Source: Phil1 sp040767925 (GTDB taxonomy: Bacteria > Bacillota > Clostridia > Christensenellales > CAG-138). Taken from it: 64,000 nt of DNA. Below the pieces are notes generated by a model, which was not told where the DNA came from, did no database searches, and worked only from the letters and a program-made list of their open reading frames with translations. The stretch covers positions 372,001-436,000 of the forward strand of contig JAXGNN010000003.1 of the NCBI GenBank assembly GCA_040767925.1. Reading direction: 5' to 3'. Position 1 is the stretch's first letter. Each line of letters begins with the position of its first letter. Shown here piece by piece: positions 15,375 to 24,380 of the stretch. Position numbers and translations under genes: made by a program.

Positions 15375-17528
15375 ATGGAAAGCATCGACCAGATACTCGC
15401 AAGGGAGTTCCATAAAAACGAAACGCACGTCCGAAACGTCGTCGAGCTGATCGACGCGGGCAACACCATCCCCTTCATCGCGCGCTACCGCAAGGAGATG
15501 CACGGCGCGATGGACGACACCGTGCTGCGCGACCTCGCGGACAGGCTTTCCTACCTGCGCAATCTCGCCGAACGCCGGGAAGAGGTGAAAAAGGCGATCG
15601 CCGCGCAGGACAAGCTCACCCCCGAGCTCGCAGGGAAGATCGATTCCGCGGCGACGCTCGCCGAAATCGAGGACCTCTACCGCCCGTATAAGCAGAAGCG
15701 CCGCACCCGCGCGACCGTCGCCAAGGAAAAAGGACTCGAGCCGCTGGCGCTCGCCCTGCTCTCGCAAGAACGCGGCCTTCCTCCGCCCGAAGCGCTCGCG
15801 GCCGGGTATGTCGACGCCGAAAAGGGCGTCGCGAGCGTCGAGGAGGCGCTCGCGGGCGCGTCGGACATCATCGCGGAACTCGTGTCCGACAGCGCTGAAA
15901 TCCGGCGCAAGCTCCGCGAGCTCATCATGAAGCAGGGGCGCCTCGTCAGCGCGAAGGCGAAGGACGAGGATTCCGTCTATCGGCTCTATTACGAGTTCGC
16001 GCAGCCCATAGCGCGCCTGCAGGGCCACCAGATCCTCGCGATCAACCGCGGCGAAAAGGAGGGCTTCCTGAAGGTTTGTGTGGAAATCGACCGGGAAATG
16101 GCGCTGGGGATCGCTTACGGCGAAACGGTCAAGCCCAACTCCTCCGCGAGCGAATTCGTGCGCCGCGCGGCGGAGGACGGCTACGACCGCCTGCTCTCTC
16201 CCTCCATGGAGCGGGAAATCCGCGGCGCGCTGACGGAGGCGGCGTCTGAGGGCGCCATCCATAATTTCGCCCTCAACCTGAAGCCCCTTCTGATGCAGCC
16301 GCCGGTCAAAGGGCATGTCACGATGGGGCTCGACCCCGGCTACCGCAACGGCTGCAAGGTCGCCGTGGTGGACGGCACGGGCAAGGTGCTCGACACCGCC
16401 GTCGTCTACCCCACCTTCGGCGAAAAGCAGAAGAACGAGGCGATCGAAACGCTCTTTCAGCTCATACAAAAGCATCATGTCGAGCACATCGCCATCGGCA
16501 ACGGCACGGCCTCGCGCGAGACGGAGCAAATAACCTGCGCGCTCATCGCCCGAACGCCCGGCGTCAGCTACATGATCGTCAACGAGGCGGGCGCGTCGGT
16601 CTATTCCGCATCGAAGCTCGCCGCGGAGGAATTCCCGCAGTTCGACGTGAACCTGCGCTCCGCCGTATCCATCGCGCGAAGGATGCAGGACCCGCTGGCG
16701 GAACTCGTGAAGATCGACCCCAAGGCGATCGGCGTGGGGCAGTACCAGCACGACATGCCGCCCAAAAGGCTCGACGAGGCCCTCGCGGGCGTCGTGGAGG
16801 ACTGCGTGAACGCCGTGGGTGTCGACCTCAACACGGCCTCCGCGTCTCTGTTGCGGAGCGTGTCCGGCCTCAACGAGTCGATCGCGAAGAACATCGTCTC
16901 CTTCCGCGAGGAAACGGGCGTTTTCACCGCAAGAAGGCAGCTCCTCAAGGTGCCGAAGCTCGGGCCGCGCGCCTACGAGCAGTGCGCGGGCTTCCTGCGC
17001 GTGCCGGAGAGCAAATCCATATTGGATAACACGGGCGTGCACCCCGAAAGCTACGCCGCAGCGGAAAAGCTGCTCGCCCTTTCAGGATATGAATTGAGGG
17101 ACGTGGCCGCGGGCAATGTGGCGGAGCTCCCCGCGCGCGTCAGGGCCTACGGCGAAGCAAAGACCGCCGAAATGTGCGGCATAGGCGTCCCGACGCTCCG
17201 CGACCTCGTCAAGGAGCTCATCAAGCCCGGCCGCGACCCGCGCGACGAGCTGCCCCCTCCCGTGCTGCGCACGGACGTGCTCGACATCAAGGACATCGAG
17301 CCCGGCATGGTGCTCACGGGCACCGTGCGCAACGTCATCGACTTCGGCGCGTTCGTCGACATCGGCGTGCATCAGGACGGGCTCGTGCATATCTCGGAGA
17401 TCGCCGACAGGTTCATCCGCCACCCCTCGGAGGCGCTGTCCGTGGGCGACGTGGTGAAGGTCGCGGTCCTCTCCGTGGACGTGCAGAAAAAGCGGATTTC
17501 CCTTTCCATCAGGCAGGCGAAGCGGTAA
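15375..17528 (+). CDS. tex: Tex family transcription accessory protein
   Basis: A 717-residue RNA-binding protein of the Tex/Spt6-like family. It has an N-terminal helical region with NTIPFIARYRKEMHGAMDD, a YqgF/RNase H-like domain starting MGLDPGYRNGCKVAVVD (about 315-330), helix-hairpin-helix motifs (DLNTASASLLRSVSG, about 480-495) and a C-terminal S1 domain with GTVRNVIDFGAFVDIGVHQDG (about 650-670). AAGGAGAAAGC precedes the ATG; in-frame codons further upstream have no ribosome site. Confidence 0.96.
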   Translation: MESIDQILAREFHKNETHVRNVVELIDAGNTIPFIARYRKEMHGAMDDTVLRDLADRLSYLRNLAERREEVKKAIAAQDKLTPELAGKIDSAATLAEIEDLYRPYKQKRRTRATVAKEKGLEPLALALLSQERGLPPPEALAAGYVDAEKGVASVEEALAGASDIIAELVSDSAEIRRKLRELIMKQGRLVSAKAKDEDSVYRLYYEFAQPIARLQGHQILAINRGEKEGFLKVCVEIDREMALGIAYGETVKPNSSASEFVRRAAEDGYDRLLSPSMEREIRGALTEAASEGAIHNFALNLKPLLMQPPVKGHVTMGLDPGYRNGCKVAVVDGTGKVLDTAVVYPTFGEKQKNEAIETLFQLIQKHHVEHIAIGNGTASRETEQITCALIARTPGVSYMIVNEAGASVYSASKLAAEEFPQFDVNLRSAVSIARRMQDPLAELVKIDPKAIGVGQYQHDMPPKRLDEALAGVVEDCVNAVGVDLNTASASLLRSVSGLNESIAKNIVSFREETGVFTARRQLLKVPKLGPRAYEQCAGFLRVPESKSILDNTGVHPESYAAAEKLLALSGYELRDVAAGNVAELPARVRAYGEAKTAEMCGIGVPTLRDLVKELIKPGRDPRDELPPPVLRTDVLDIKDIEPGMVLTGTVRNVIDFGAFVDIGVHQDGLVHISEIADRFIRHPSEALSVGDVVKVAVLSVDVQKKRISLSIRQAKR

Positions 17529-17601
17529 GGGGGAAACCCGCACACCAATTTCCCGCCCGCCCCATAAATTGTAGAAAACGGGGACGAAAGGCGGGAACTC
17601 C

Positions 17602-18600
17602 ATGGTTTCGATTCTTTCCATCGACGGCGGGGGCATCCGGGGCATCATCCCGGCGGCGTTTCTGACGGAAATCGAGATGCGGACGGGCAAGCCCGTGTCC
17701 GCGCTTTTCGACCTCGTCGCGGGCACGTCGACGGGCGGCATCCTCGCCGCCGCGCTGACGGTGCCGGACGGCCGCGGCAAGCCCAAATATACGGCGGAGC
17801 GGATCCACGCGGCCTATTTCGAGCACGGCGGGGCCATCTTCCACAGGAGCGCGCTTCGCGCGGTGGCGACGCTCGGCGGCCTCACGCGGCCCACCTATTC
17901 GCCGCGCGCGCTGGAGAGGATGCTCGAAAGCTACCTCGGCAGCACGCGGCTGCACGAGACGCTCGTGGAAATACTCGTCACGGCCTACGACATGGCCTCG
18001 AGCACGCCGTGGTTCTTCAAGACCTCGTTCGCGAAGCATCACCGCGCGCCCGCTGACGATCCCTTATTGACGCAGGTCGTCCGCGCGACCACCGCCGCGC
18101 CGACCTATTTCCCCCCGCTCATGATGGAGGGCCACTGCCTCATAGACGGCGGCGTGTTCGCCGCGAACCCGGCGCTGTGCGCCTACGCGCAGGCGCGCAA
18201 CATGTACCCCGACGAAAAGGAGTTCTTCGTCGTGTCCCTCGGCACCGGGGAGCAGAACCACGATGAGCCCTGCGCGAAGGTCTACAACTGGGGCATCATC
18301 GACTGGGCCGTACCCATCAGCACCGTCATGCTCAACTCCTCGAGCGCGACGGTCAATTACCAGATGCGCGCGCTCGTGGGCGGCGAAAACTACGCGCGCT
18401 TCCAACTGCATCTCCCCGACGACGCCGCGGCGATGGACGACGCGAGCGTTCAAAACATGATGCGGCTCGAGGCGCTCGCGAAGAAAGCGATATGGGAGCA
18501 GTCCGCGGCCCTCGATCGGGTGTGCGGGAAGCTAGTGAAGCGCGAGATGAAACTTGCGCCTTACCGGCCGATCGAAGCCGGCAAGGTGCGCTTTGTGTGA
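17602..18600 (+). CDS. patatin-like phospholipase
   Basis: A 332-residue lipid acyl hydrolase of the patatin family. It shows the oxyanion loop DGGGIRG (about residues 8-14), the nucleophile elbow GTSTGG with Ser near 43, and the dyad Asp in DGGVFAANP (about 180). No signal peptide is seen, so it is cytoplasmic or membrane-associated. AAAGGCGGG precedes the ATG. It follows tex by 73 bases. Patatins are also effectors of some anti-phage systems, but no nucleotide cyclase lies beside it, so a housekeeping lipase role is more likely. Confidence 0.88.
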   Translation: MVSILSIDGGGIRGIIPAAFLTEIEMRTGKPVSALFDLVAGTSTGGILAAALTVPDGRGKPKYTAERIHAAYFEHGGAIFHRSALRAVATLGGLTRPTYSPRALERMLESYLGSTRLHETLVEILVTAYDMASSTPWFFKTSFAKHHRAPADDPLLTQVVRATTAAPTYFPPLMMEGHCLIDGGVFAANPALCAYAQARNMYPDEKEFFVVSLGTGEQNHDEPCAKVYNWGIIDWAVPISTVMLNSSSATVNYQMRALVGGENYARFQLHLPDDAAAMDDASVQNMMRLEALAKKAIWEQSAALDRVCGKLVKREMKLAPYRPIEAGKVRFV

Positions 18601-18632
18601 ACCCAAGAAATGAAACCCGCGGCCGTTGTCAC

Positions 18633-18669
18633 AGAGCCCGGGTTCCTGCCGCCGGATCGTCCGGGCTCT
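18633..18669. terminator. hairpin between convergent genes
   Basis: AGAGCCCGG and CCGGGCTCT form a 9-bp stem around a 19-base loop, between the patatin gene and the convergent surface-protein gene. The following T-run is weak (ATTTC) on the plus strand. Confidence 0.45.
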
Positions 18670-20107
18670 ATTTCACCATGATGCGCACCTGGTTTTCGCC
18701 CGTTCTTTCCAGCACGCGATAGCCCGTCGCGGCGGCCGTCGCGACGCCTTGCGCATTCGGCGCGCAGCATCCGTCGGGGACGCAGGTGCCGTCGTCGCGC
18801 ATCAGCAGCTTGCCTAAAAGGCCCACGCAGACCCATTCGGGCCTTTGGGCGCGGGGGACATATTTCCGCTCGGGGTCCCACGCGGGGTTGAGCATCGGCT
18901 GCGTCTCGACGCGCGCGGGCATGAGCAGCATCCCGTCTTCCCGGCGCAGTTCCGGCACTTCCACTTCGTGATACCGGATCCGCCCCCATTCGTCGGCGAG
19001 GTATTTGTCCTTCCAGCGCAGCTCGCCTGCATCGCCCACATAGCCCGACGCGGCGGCGGATACGCCCAGGATATACGCGTCCGCCCCCGTGGCTTTCCTG
19101 ATTTTCTTTCCCGACCCGAAGGTGATGAAATAGCCGGGCTCGACAGGGTTGCCGTCCCAGGTTTCAAACAGCTCCGCATAGTCGGCCCCGCCGGTCATCC
19201 AGGCGCTGGCGTGGCCCTCTCCGTTGCTGAGTATCTTGGCGGCAAGGCCCAGATTCTGGGAATCGGTGCCGTTCGCCAGGAACCAGGAGTAGTCCGTGTC
19301 CGCCTCGCCGAATCGGCCCATGATATGCGCTCCGGCATGCCCGTTGGTATCGGCGGACAGGCCTTCCGCATGGGATGCGGAGCCTGAGGCGGTGGTAGAT
19401 AATCCTTCCGCGTGGGAAAAATTCCCCAAAGCGGTGGTATCGCCGCCTTCCGCGTGGGCAAAAAGGCCCGATGCGGTGGTATTGTTGCCTTCCGCGTGGG
19501 AATGATCGCCCGAAGCGGTGGTATTGATGCCTTCCGCGTGGGATGCAGAACCCGCGGCGACAGTGAGGAAGCCTTCCGCATTGGAATAATTGCCCGAGGC
19601 CTTGGTTTCAAAGCCCAGCGCGACCGCATATAGCCCCATGGCGTAATTTGACAATGCGGCGATTCCTCTAAGGGCGCCCTGCGCATTGCCGTCGACCAGG
19701 TTTTCAAGGCCGTCGCGCACAAAGAGTGAGGCCTTGACCGGCACGGCGCCGGCATAGAAAAACGCCGCCGCACTCTCGTTTGTCAGCGACACCGCGACCG
19801 GCGGCGCGCTCACATAGACCACCGCGAAGCCGCCGACCTGCCCCGTCTTTAAGGGCGAACATCCAAGAATCGTTCCGCCGCCGGAAACCGAAACCGCAAA
19901 CGCCGCGCCCTTGGCCGAAGCGGAGGATTGGGTCGCCACCCACCAGTCAAACGCGTACCGGCCCGCTTCGTTCAGCGTGACGACGCCTGTCGTATGGTTA
20001 TATGATATATCGCCCGCGCTGAAAAGCGTGGTGTCGAATATCACAGGGCCCCCGGCCTCAACGGAGCCGGAAGCTAAAAGCGCCAGTTGCAGCGCAATAT
20101 CGTTCAC
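18668..20107 (-). CDS. repeat-containing surface protein with Peptidase_G2-type self-cleaving end
   Basis: A 479-residue chimera. Residues about 20-125 resemble the jelly-roll C-terminal domain of exosporium BclA-type proteins (FDTTLFSAGDISYNHTTGVV, EAGRYAFDWWV). Residues about 165-250 are six 14-residue repeats of the form SHAEGxxTTASGxx, like the head of trimeric autotransporters. The rest (GGADYAELFETWDGNPVEPG onward) matches intramolecular-chaperone Peptidase_G2 domains found on phage tail spikes, which cleave themselves off after trimerisation. There is no signal peptide. The start is GTG 20107 with AAGGAG nine bases upstream. No phage genes flank it; a spore-coat or exosporium role is a possible alternative to a tail-spike origin. 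Confidence 0.7.
   Translation of the reverse strand: MNDIALQLALLASGSVEAGGPVIFDTTLFSAGDISYNHTTGVVTLNEAGRYAFDWWVATQSSASAKGAAFAVSVSGGGTILGCSPLKTGQVGGFAVVYVSAPPVAVSLTNESAAAFFYAGAVPVKASLFVRDGLENLVDGNAQGALRGIAALSNYAMGLYAVALGFETKASGNYSNAEGFLTVAAGSASHAEGINTTASGDHSHAEGNNTTASGLFAHAEGGDTTALGNFSHAEGLSTTASGSASHAEGLSADTNGHAGAHIMGRFGEADTDYSWFLANGTDSQNLGLAAKILSNGEGHASAWMTGGADYAELFETWDGNPVEPGYFITFGSGKKIRKATGADAYILGVSAAASGYVGDAGELRWKDKYLADEWGRIRYHEVEVPELRREDGMLLMPARVETQPMLNPAWDPERKYVPRAQRPEWVCVGLLGKLLMRDDGTCVPDGCCAPNAQGVATAAATGYRVLERTGENQVRIMVK
19362..19613 (-). repeat. six tandem 42-bp coding repeats
   Basis: CCTTCCGC recurs at 19362, 19404, 19446, 19488, 19530 and 19572, exactly 42 bases apart. Each unit encodes one 14-residue (S/A)HAEG/NAEG repeat of the surface protein. 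Units differ in sequence, so the array is diverged rather than recently expanded. Confidence 0.9.
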
Positions 20108-20230
20108 AAAAATACTCCTTACACATATGGTTGTTACAATAATATATGCTTTTTGCAGCGCGGCTGCCTCCCACGGATAATTAACCCCAAAACTGCGCCG
20201 GTTATAGGGCTCCCGGTAGAATCAGCTCGC

Positions 20231-20260
20231 CAAAACGACGGCCTTTGGATGGAGGCCGTC
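20231..20260 (-). terminator. terminator after the methyltransferase gene
   Basis: GACGGCCT and AGGCCGTC form a perfect 8-bp stem with an 8-base loop, followed on the minus strand by GTTTTGG, 24 bases past the stop. Confidence 0.5.
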
Positions 20261-20284
20261 GCGCGGATATGATGCTTTACTTGG

Positions 20285-20962
20285 CTACCAAATATAAGGG
20301 ATCAGGCGATACCTTGTCTTTTGCGTATATTCCGAATACCCTTCCAGCCCACAGATCAGCATAGCTTCTTCGTCCTTGATGCGCAGGATCAGTGCGGCGG
20401 GAAACAGCAGCATGGGGATGAGGGCGACATAAGACCCCAGCACGAACGGCATGGGCAAAAACACGCCGAGGGCGGCGAGGTACATCGGATGGCGCACCAG
20501 CGCATAGAGCCCCGCGCTGATGACGACCTGATCTTTTTGGATTTCCACAACCCTCGACGCGTAAGCGTTTTGAAAGACGACCGCGCCATACAAAACGTAT
20601 CCTGCGAGCATCACGGCCCAGGCGATTGCAGCGAGCGCAAAGGGCATGTTGCTCCATCCGAACCGGCGATCGAACCCCGCGAGGGCGAAGGAGGCCAGAA
20701 ACGCTGTGCCGATCAGCGCCATATAGCCTTTTTGCGCGTTCTCGCTCTCCTTGGCTTTCAGGCGCCTCTCCAGCGTCTCGGGGTACTTTATCAGCAGGAT
20801 CAATCCCATGGCGAGCGTCAAAACGCACAGGGAAATAAGAAGCACCCATGCGTTTACATAACGCAGAGTACCCGCGCACCCGAAGAGCGGAATGCCCAGC
20901 AGCGAAAACCCAAGGATGCCTTTTAGGATCATGTTGACAAAAAGCCGTGCCCTTCCGTTCAT
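20285..20962 (-). CDS. isoprenylcysteine carboxyl methyltransferase-like membrane protein
   Basis: A 225-residue protein with about five membrane helices and the C-terminal signature of the ICMT/phospholipid-methyltransferase family: GLYALVRHPMYLAALGVFL, then KDEEAMLICGLEGYSEYTQKTRYRLIP. The ATG at 20962 is chosen because GGGAGG lies eight bases before it; the in-frame ATG at 20983 has no ribosome site. The bacterial substrate is unknown, since prenylated proteins are not expected. Confidence 0.8.
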   Translation of the reverse strand: MNGRARLFVNMILKGILGFSLLGIPLFGCAGTLRYVNAWVLLISLCVLTLAMGLILLIKYPETLERRLKAKESENAQKGYMALIGTAFLASFALAGFDRRFGWSNMPFALAAIAWAVMLAGYVLYGAVVFQNAYASRVVEIQKDQVVISAGLYALVRHPMYLAALGVFLPMPFVLGSYVALIPMLLFPAALILRIKDEEAMLICGLEGYSEYTQKTRYRLIPYIW

Positions 20963-21159
20963 GCCATGCGCCTCCCTAGTCATTTTCTGGTTTTTATATC
21001 CGTTCAGTCGATAGGCGGAAGGGATGCCCGGCCGGATCGAACATCACAGGGCGCCGCCTTTGGAATACTGTATGTCGGATTCTTTGAAGCGAAAAAACGT
21101 GTATTTTTGCTGTGCTTGCCGACAAATTGGAATTTGTCTTTCCTTCTATTGCTGCAATT

Positions 21160-21648
21160 TTACATTACTTCACTCAGTTTCTCGACAATACAACCCTTGC
21201 TCGCATAGTATTGAAGCATCTCGTCGATTTTTCTTTTATCGTAACTGGTAATACAATCAGACAGAACGTGAACGGCGTAGCCTTCTTTCGCCATATTGTA
21301 GCAGGTGGCTTTTACACAGGCTATGGCGTCCGCACCGGCAATGTAGAATTCCCCGATTTCGTTTTCGCTTACAAAAGCAGCAAAACCTTCGCTTGTTAAT
21401 GCATTACCCTTGGTTTTTGTGAAAATATTCTCGGATATTATTTTCATGTCCGGAACTAATTCGGCACCATGTGTGTCGGGCTTAAAGGTTCTTGTACCGG
21501 AAGATAGATTGTTATGCTTGATATAAACCACATGTATGTCGTGAGCGACAGCCCAATCGATAGCGGTGTTGATATTGCCGATGATTTCCCTGTAATTCTT
21601 TGTAATATCGTTTTGAATGTCGATAACGACGAATGCTTTGTTCTGCAC
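21160..21648 (-). CDS. isochorismatase-family cysteine hydrolase
   Basis: A 162-residue member of the isochorismatase-like hydrolases. The triad is visible: Asp in VVIDIQND (about residue 9), a Lys near 80 in the FTKTKGNAL region, and the nucleophilic Cys in GADAIACVKAT (about 110). The start appears to be GTG 21648 behind a run of G residues (GGGGGGGAAG). Its codons are clearly more AT-rich than the flanking housekeeping genes, suggesting later acquisition. Substrates in this family range from nicotinamide to isochorismate; nothing here decides. Confidence 0.82.
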   Translation of the reverse strand: MQNKAFVVIDIQNDITKNYREIIGNINTAIDWAVAHDIHVVYIKHNNLSSGTRTFKPDTHGAELVPDMKIISENIFTKTKGNALTSEGFAAFVSENEIGEFYIAGADAIACVKATCYNMAKEGYAVHVLSDCITSYDKRKIDEMLQYYASKGCIVEKLSEVM

Positions 21649-22148
21649 AGTTCTTCCCCCCCCCGCGCAAATTCCCGTTTGTTTACCCGACTATCATATC
21701 ACAAAGAAAGCTCCTTATCAAAAAGCGAAGGACAGAGCAACGCATGCCAAAGAAGCAAACGATTATATCCACAGCTGCAATACAAAACTCCAAACGGTAT
21801 GGAAAAAGAAGTCCCGATTCCGGGCAAATAAGACCTCTTACATCCGGACACATGGGTTTAAAAGTGGTAAAATTTTATTTTTGTTCATTGGAATGAGAGG
21901 TTCTAGTATTTGATGTCCAGTTTGTGCAAAAAACAAACAAACTAAAAAACGCCCATGTTCAGGCGTTTTTGGCGTGTGAAAGAGGTCGCTATTTGGAACG
22001 TCCAACTTTTTTGTTCCAAATCTCGACCCTGATTTAATTTAAGCAGCCTGCATAACGCGATGCTTGATAATATGCCCCCAAAGCAATATTATGTTTTTAA
22101 CAGCTTTCAGTATGGGGCTTGGATAAAACGATAGGGGGTAACGACACG
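21649..22148. other. gene-free AT-rich stretch with two hairpins
   Basis: No convincing gene is seen. It contains AAAAACGCC/GGCGTTTTT (21945-21970), a bidirectional terminator-like hairpin. Further on, ATTTGGAAC and GTTCCAAAT (21991-22021) form a 9-bp inverted repeat around a 13-base centre rich in T. Neither lies close to the end of a recognisable gene. Confidence 0.5.
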
Positions 22149-23060
22149 ATGAAAAAACTTTTGGTACTAACTCTTGTGCTGACAACCGCGCTATGCGTCG
22201 CCGCTTGCGGCGGCAATGGGGGCGGTGCCGTCGCCCTGCCAACGCCTACCCCCACCGCCGTGCTCGACCCCGGCGGTGCAAACATGGATACGGGCGGTGA
22301 TGCAGGCGAAACGACCGCGCCTACGCCTACTGTTCCGCCTATCCCGCCGGACAGTATTTGGACATTGAAGGGAGAGATTGAGCACCGGCAGGTTTTAGCG
22401 GAAGGATATTATGCGGATTATACGGTCGAACTGGATTTTGTGAAACTCGACGGCGCGTATCCGTCCGGGCAGTACATCGGCGACGTCTACATGTCGCTCA
22501 AACTCGATGCGGATGAATATATCAAGGATATGCTCAAAAACCTGCCTGAAGGCATGGCAAGCATCAACTTTGACGCGGAAGGCTACGGTCTTCGTAATGC
22601 AATCCCCATCAATTTATTTGGTTTTACGGAGTTTCAAAAAGGAGGAACATCCTGGCCTTCTATGCAAACAAAAAACGCGGACGGCGAGCAGATAAGCCCG
22701 GGTGCGGAGGAATACGTGGCGGATACAACTTTCGACATGAGCTTTCAGGTTCTCCTCACTGCGGGAGGCGAGGGCAGTACGGGCGGTGGAACGTTCAAGC
22801 TGGGCGATTTTGGGTTTGACGAAACCAGCGACGATTACGTCAGCATTCGCCTCATCATCGAACCCGATGCGGTATGGGGCAACGATTTTTATGCGGGCAC
22901 GGGCGGCGCGCGCAAGGTGCGCATCTTTATTGAAATGCACGGCATCGGGTTTTACGGCGAAGGCACGCTTGAGAGGCTGCCCCGAGGCGAGGAGAACCAG
23001 CGTGAGCAACTCAACCGTGAGCGGCTGGGCGAAAAGCATGGAGTTGATGAGACCCCGTAA
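22149..23060 (+). CDS. lipoprotein of unknown function
   Basis: A 303-residue predicted lipoprotein. The signal peptide MKKLLVLTLVLTTALC leads into the lipobox CVAAC with Cys near residue 20. A low-complexity Gly/Pro/Thr linker to about residue 70 (PTPTPT, APTPTVPP) follows. The remaining domain, rich in acidic residues, matches no family I know. ATG 22149 was chosen for the signal peptide and the GGGGG about ten bases upstream. A strong terminator follows. Confidence 0.75.
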   Translation: MKKLLVLTLVLTTALCVAACGGNGGGAVALPTPTPTAVLDPGGANMDTGGDAGETTAPTPTVPPIPPDSIWTLKGEIEHRQVLAEGYYADYTVELDFVKLDGAYPSGQYIGDVYMSLKLDADEYIKDMLKNLPEGMASINFDAEGYGLRNAIPINLFGFTEFQKGGTSWPSMQTKNADGEQISPGAEEYVADTTFDMSFQVLLTAGGEGSTGGGTFKLGDFGFDETSDDYVSIRLIIEPDAVWGNDFYAGTGGARKVRIFIEMHGIGFYGEGTLERLPRGEENQREQLNRERLGEKHGVDETP

Positions 23061-23097
23061 GACGCTTTGGAGGGGGTTCTCACAAACTCAGTTTACA

Positions 23098-23149
23098 CGA
23101 AAAAGCGAGCCTTGGCTTCTTGCCTTCGCTTGCTTTTTCGTCTCTTTTT
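23098..23149 (+). terminator. terminator after the lipoprotein gene
   Basis: CGAAAAAGC and GCTTTTTCG form a 9-bp stem with further pairing inside, followed by TCTCTTTTTG, 37 bases beyond the stop. Confidence 0.65.
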
Positions 23150-23298
23150 GAGACAGCCCTGCTTGCCACTTTTGTTGGGATAGAATGACGCAATAAACAA
23201 AAAAGGCTGATCGCTGACGTATGTAACATTCAGTTAACATACGATGTGCTGTCCTGAATTTTGATAATATGAGAGGTGTTTTTTTGTGCGTCTATTGA

Positions 23299-23529
23299 TT
23301 GATAGAAGATAACATAGAGTTGTCCCATTCAATAAAAGATATCAGCATTTCCCTCGGTATCTCCACTTACCTTGAAGCGGTGCCGGCGCAATACGTTGAT
23401 GTACGGCTTGACCGAAAAAAGACCGTGCTGGAAACCTACCATAAGGCGCTGCACCCGCAGGAGGAGCCGGAGAAGCCCGCAAAACCGGCGAAGCAGAGCA
23501 AGAAGAAAAGCAATGAAATGGAGCTGTAA
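23299..23529 (+). pseudogene. fragment with a Lys/Pro-rich tail, probably mobile-element debris
   Basis: A 76-codon frame opening at TTG 23299, with no ribosome site. It reads like the C-terminal end of a larger protein: a compact segment ending YVDVRLDRKKTVLETYHKAL, then a charged tail EEPEKPAKPAKQSKKK. Such tails are common on proteins of integrative elements, but I cannot name the family. The 230 bases upstream hold no coding continuation. Confidence 0.35.
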
Positions 23530-23823
23530 ACGATGTAAGTTTTTATAGCTCCATGCTGCTTTTTACGGCCTTTTAGGGAATGTGGGCATCAAACGGGCAC
23601 CACGCCATACGTTTTCCCTGCATACTTTTTATGAGGCCGAAAATGCTGCAAGCTGGCAGGCATCAAAATTCGGGCAGCATTGGGCCGCGAGACTAAAATC
23701 CGGGCATCACGGAGAGATAGAGAAAACCCCTGAAAACGTAGTGTTCTCATGGGTTTATGGATATCATTGACAAACTAGATATTTTGGTTTAGACGCTTTC
23801 ATCGATAAATGGGAATTTGCCGG
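23530..23823. other. no gene recognised
   Basis: A 62-codon frame at 23582-23770 has no ribosome site or family resemblance and is probably chance. I see no RNA gene or clear terminator. Confidence 0.4.
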
Positions 23824-24198
23824 TCACTTTTTCACTGCAAAAGCGTGGGCTTCTTTAATCCAGTCCATGAGCTCCACATCAATTTCCTTTTGGTTTTGGA
23901 TTATGGCATGGTGCGTCCATCGGTTCGGATATGGCTCCGCTGACTCAATAATCCGTGGGGAATCTAAGCGGCAGGGCAGGCCAAACGATACAATGATATA
24001 AATATCCGGCCGATTTTTCATCTTACGGATCGGTAACCACACAAATGCAAAGTTGTGTTTGTCGTAAAAAGCAATCTGTGATTTCTGAACTTTTATTTGA
24101 GCGTCGGGATATTCCGCAAGGGCTTTTTCTGCAAATGATTGATACAACGGTAGCGCTTGCGGCATTCTATCGAAAAATAATTCTATATCGTTCTGCAT
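23824..24198 (-). CDS. DUF5655-type small protein
   Basis: A 124-residue protein with the layout of DUF5655 proteins: an N-terminal helix pair, then KVQKSQIAFYDKHNFAFVWLP (about residues 40-60), strands with YIIVSFGLP, and a C-terminal WTHHAIIQNQKEIDVELMDWIKEAH. ATG 24198 gives the natural start (MQNDIELFF); a longer in-frame start at 24282 adds unrelated sequence. The function of the family is unknown. It is AT-richer than the chromosome around it. Confidence 0.65.
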   Translation of the reverse strand: MQNDIELFFDRMPQALPLYQSFAEKALAEYPDAQIKVQKSQIAFYDKHNFAFVWLPIRKMKNRPDIYIIVSFGLPCRLDSPRIIESAEPYPNRWTHHAIIQNQKEIDVELMDWIKEAHAFAVKK

Positions 24199-24380
24199 TC
24201 GTTTGCCTCGCTTCAATAAACTTCTGTTTATCTGCGCCTGTAAATCAGAATCTCGCAGCCGCGCATGCTCACTCTCACACAAATATGCACCAGCGAACCC
24301 CGTATATGTCGATTAGATCAGCCATCAGCTCGCTGAAATCGCAAGGGCTTAATGGATAACCGCCGCAACACAATGTCTTA

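Noticed and set aside
15147..17042. A 631-codon minus-strand frame opposite tex
   Set aside because: Tex is complete with YqgF, helix-hairpin-helix and S1 domains; the reverse frame is a codon-position artefact.
17602..18600. The patatin gene as a CBASS-type defence effector
   Set aside because: No nucleotide cyclase or accessory gene is adjacent; it lies beside tex and a surface-protein gene.
19362..19613. Regular 42-bp spacing suggesting a CRISPR-like array
   Set aside because: The periodic units are in frame and encode a 14-residue protein repeat; there are no unique spacers between constant repeats.
21617..21913. Overlapping plus-strand frames before the isochorismatase start
   Set aside because: They have no ribosome site, are rich in Ser/Lys/Pro without pattern, and overlap the start of a well-supported gene.
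23582..23770. A 62-codon plus-strand frame
   Set aside because: It lacks a ribosome site, family resemblance and neighbours in an operon; probably chance in AT-rich DNA.
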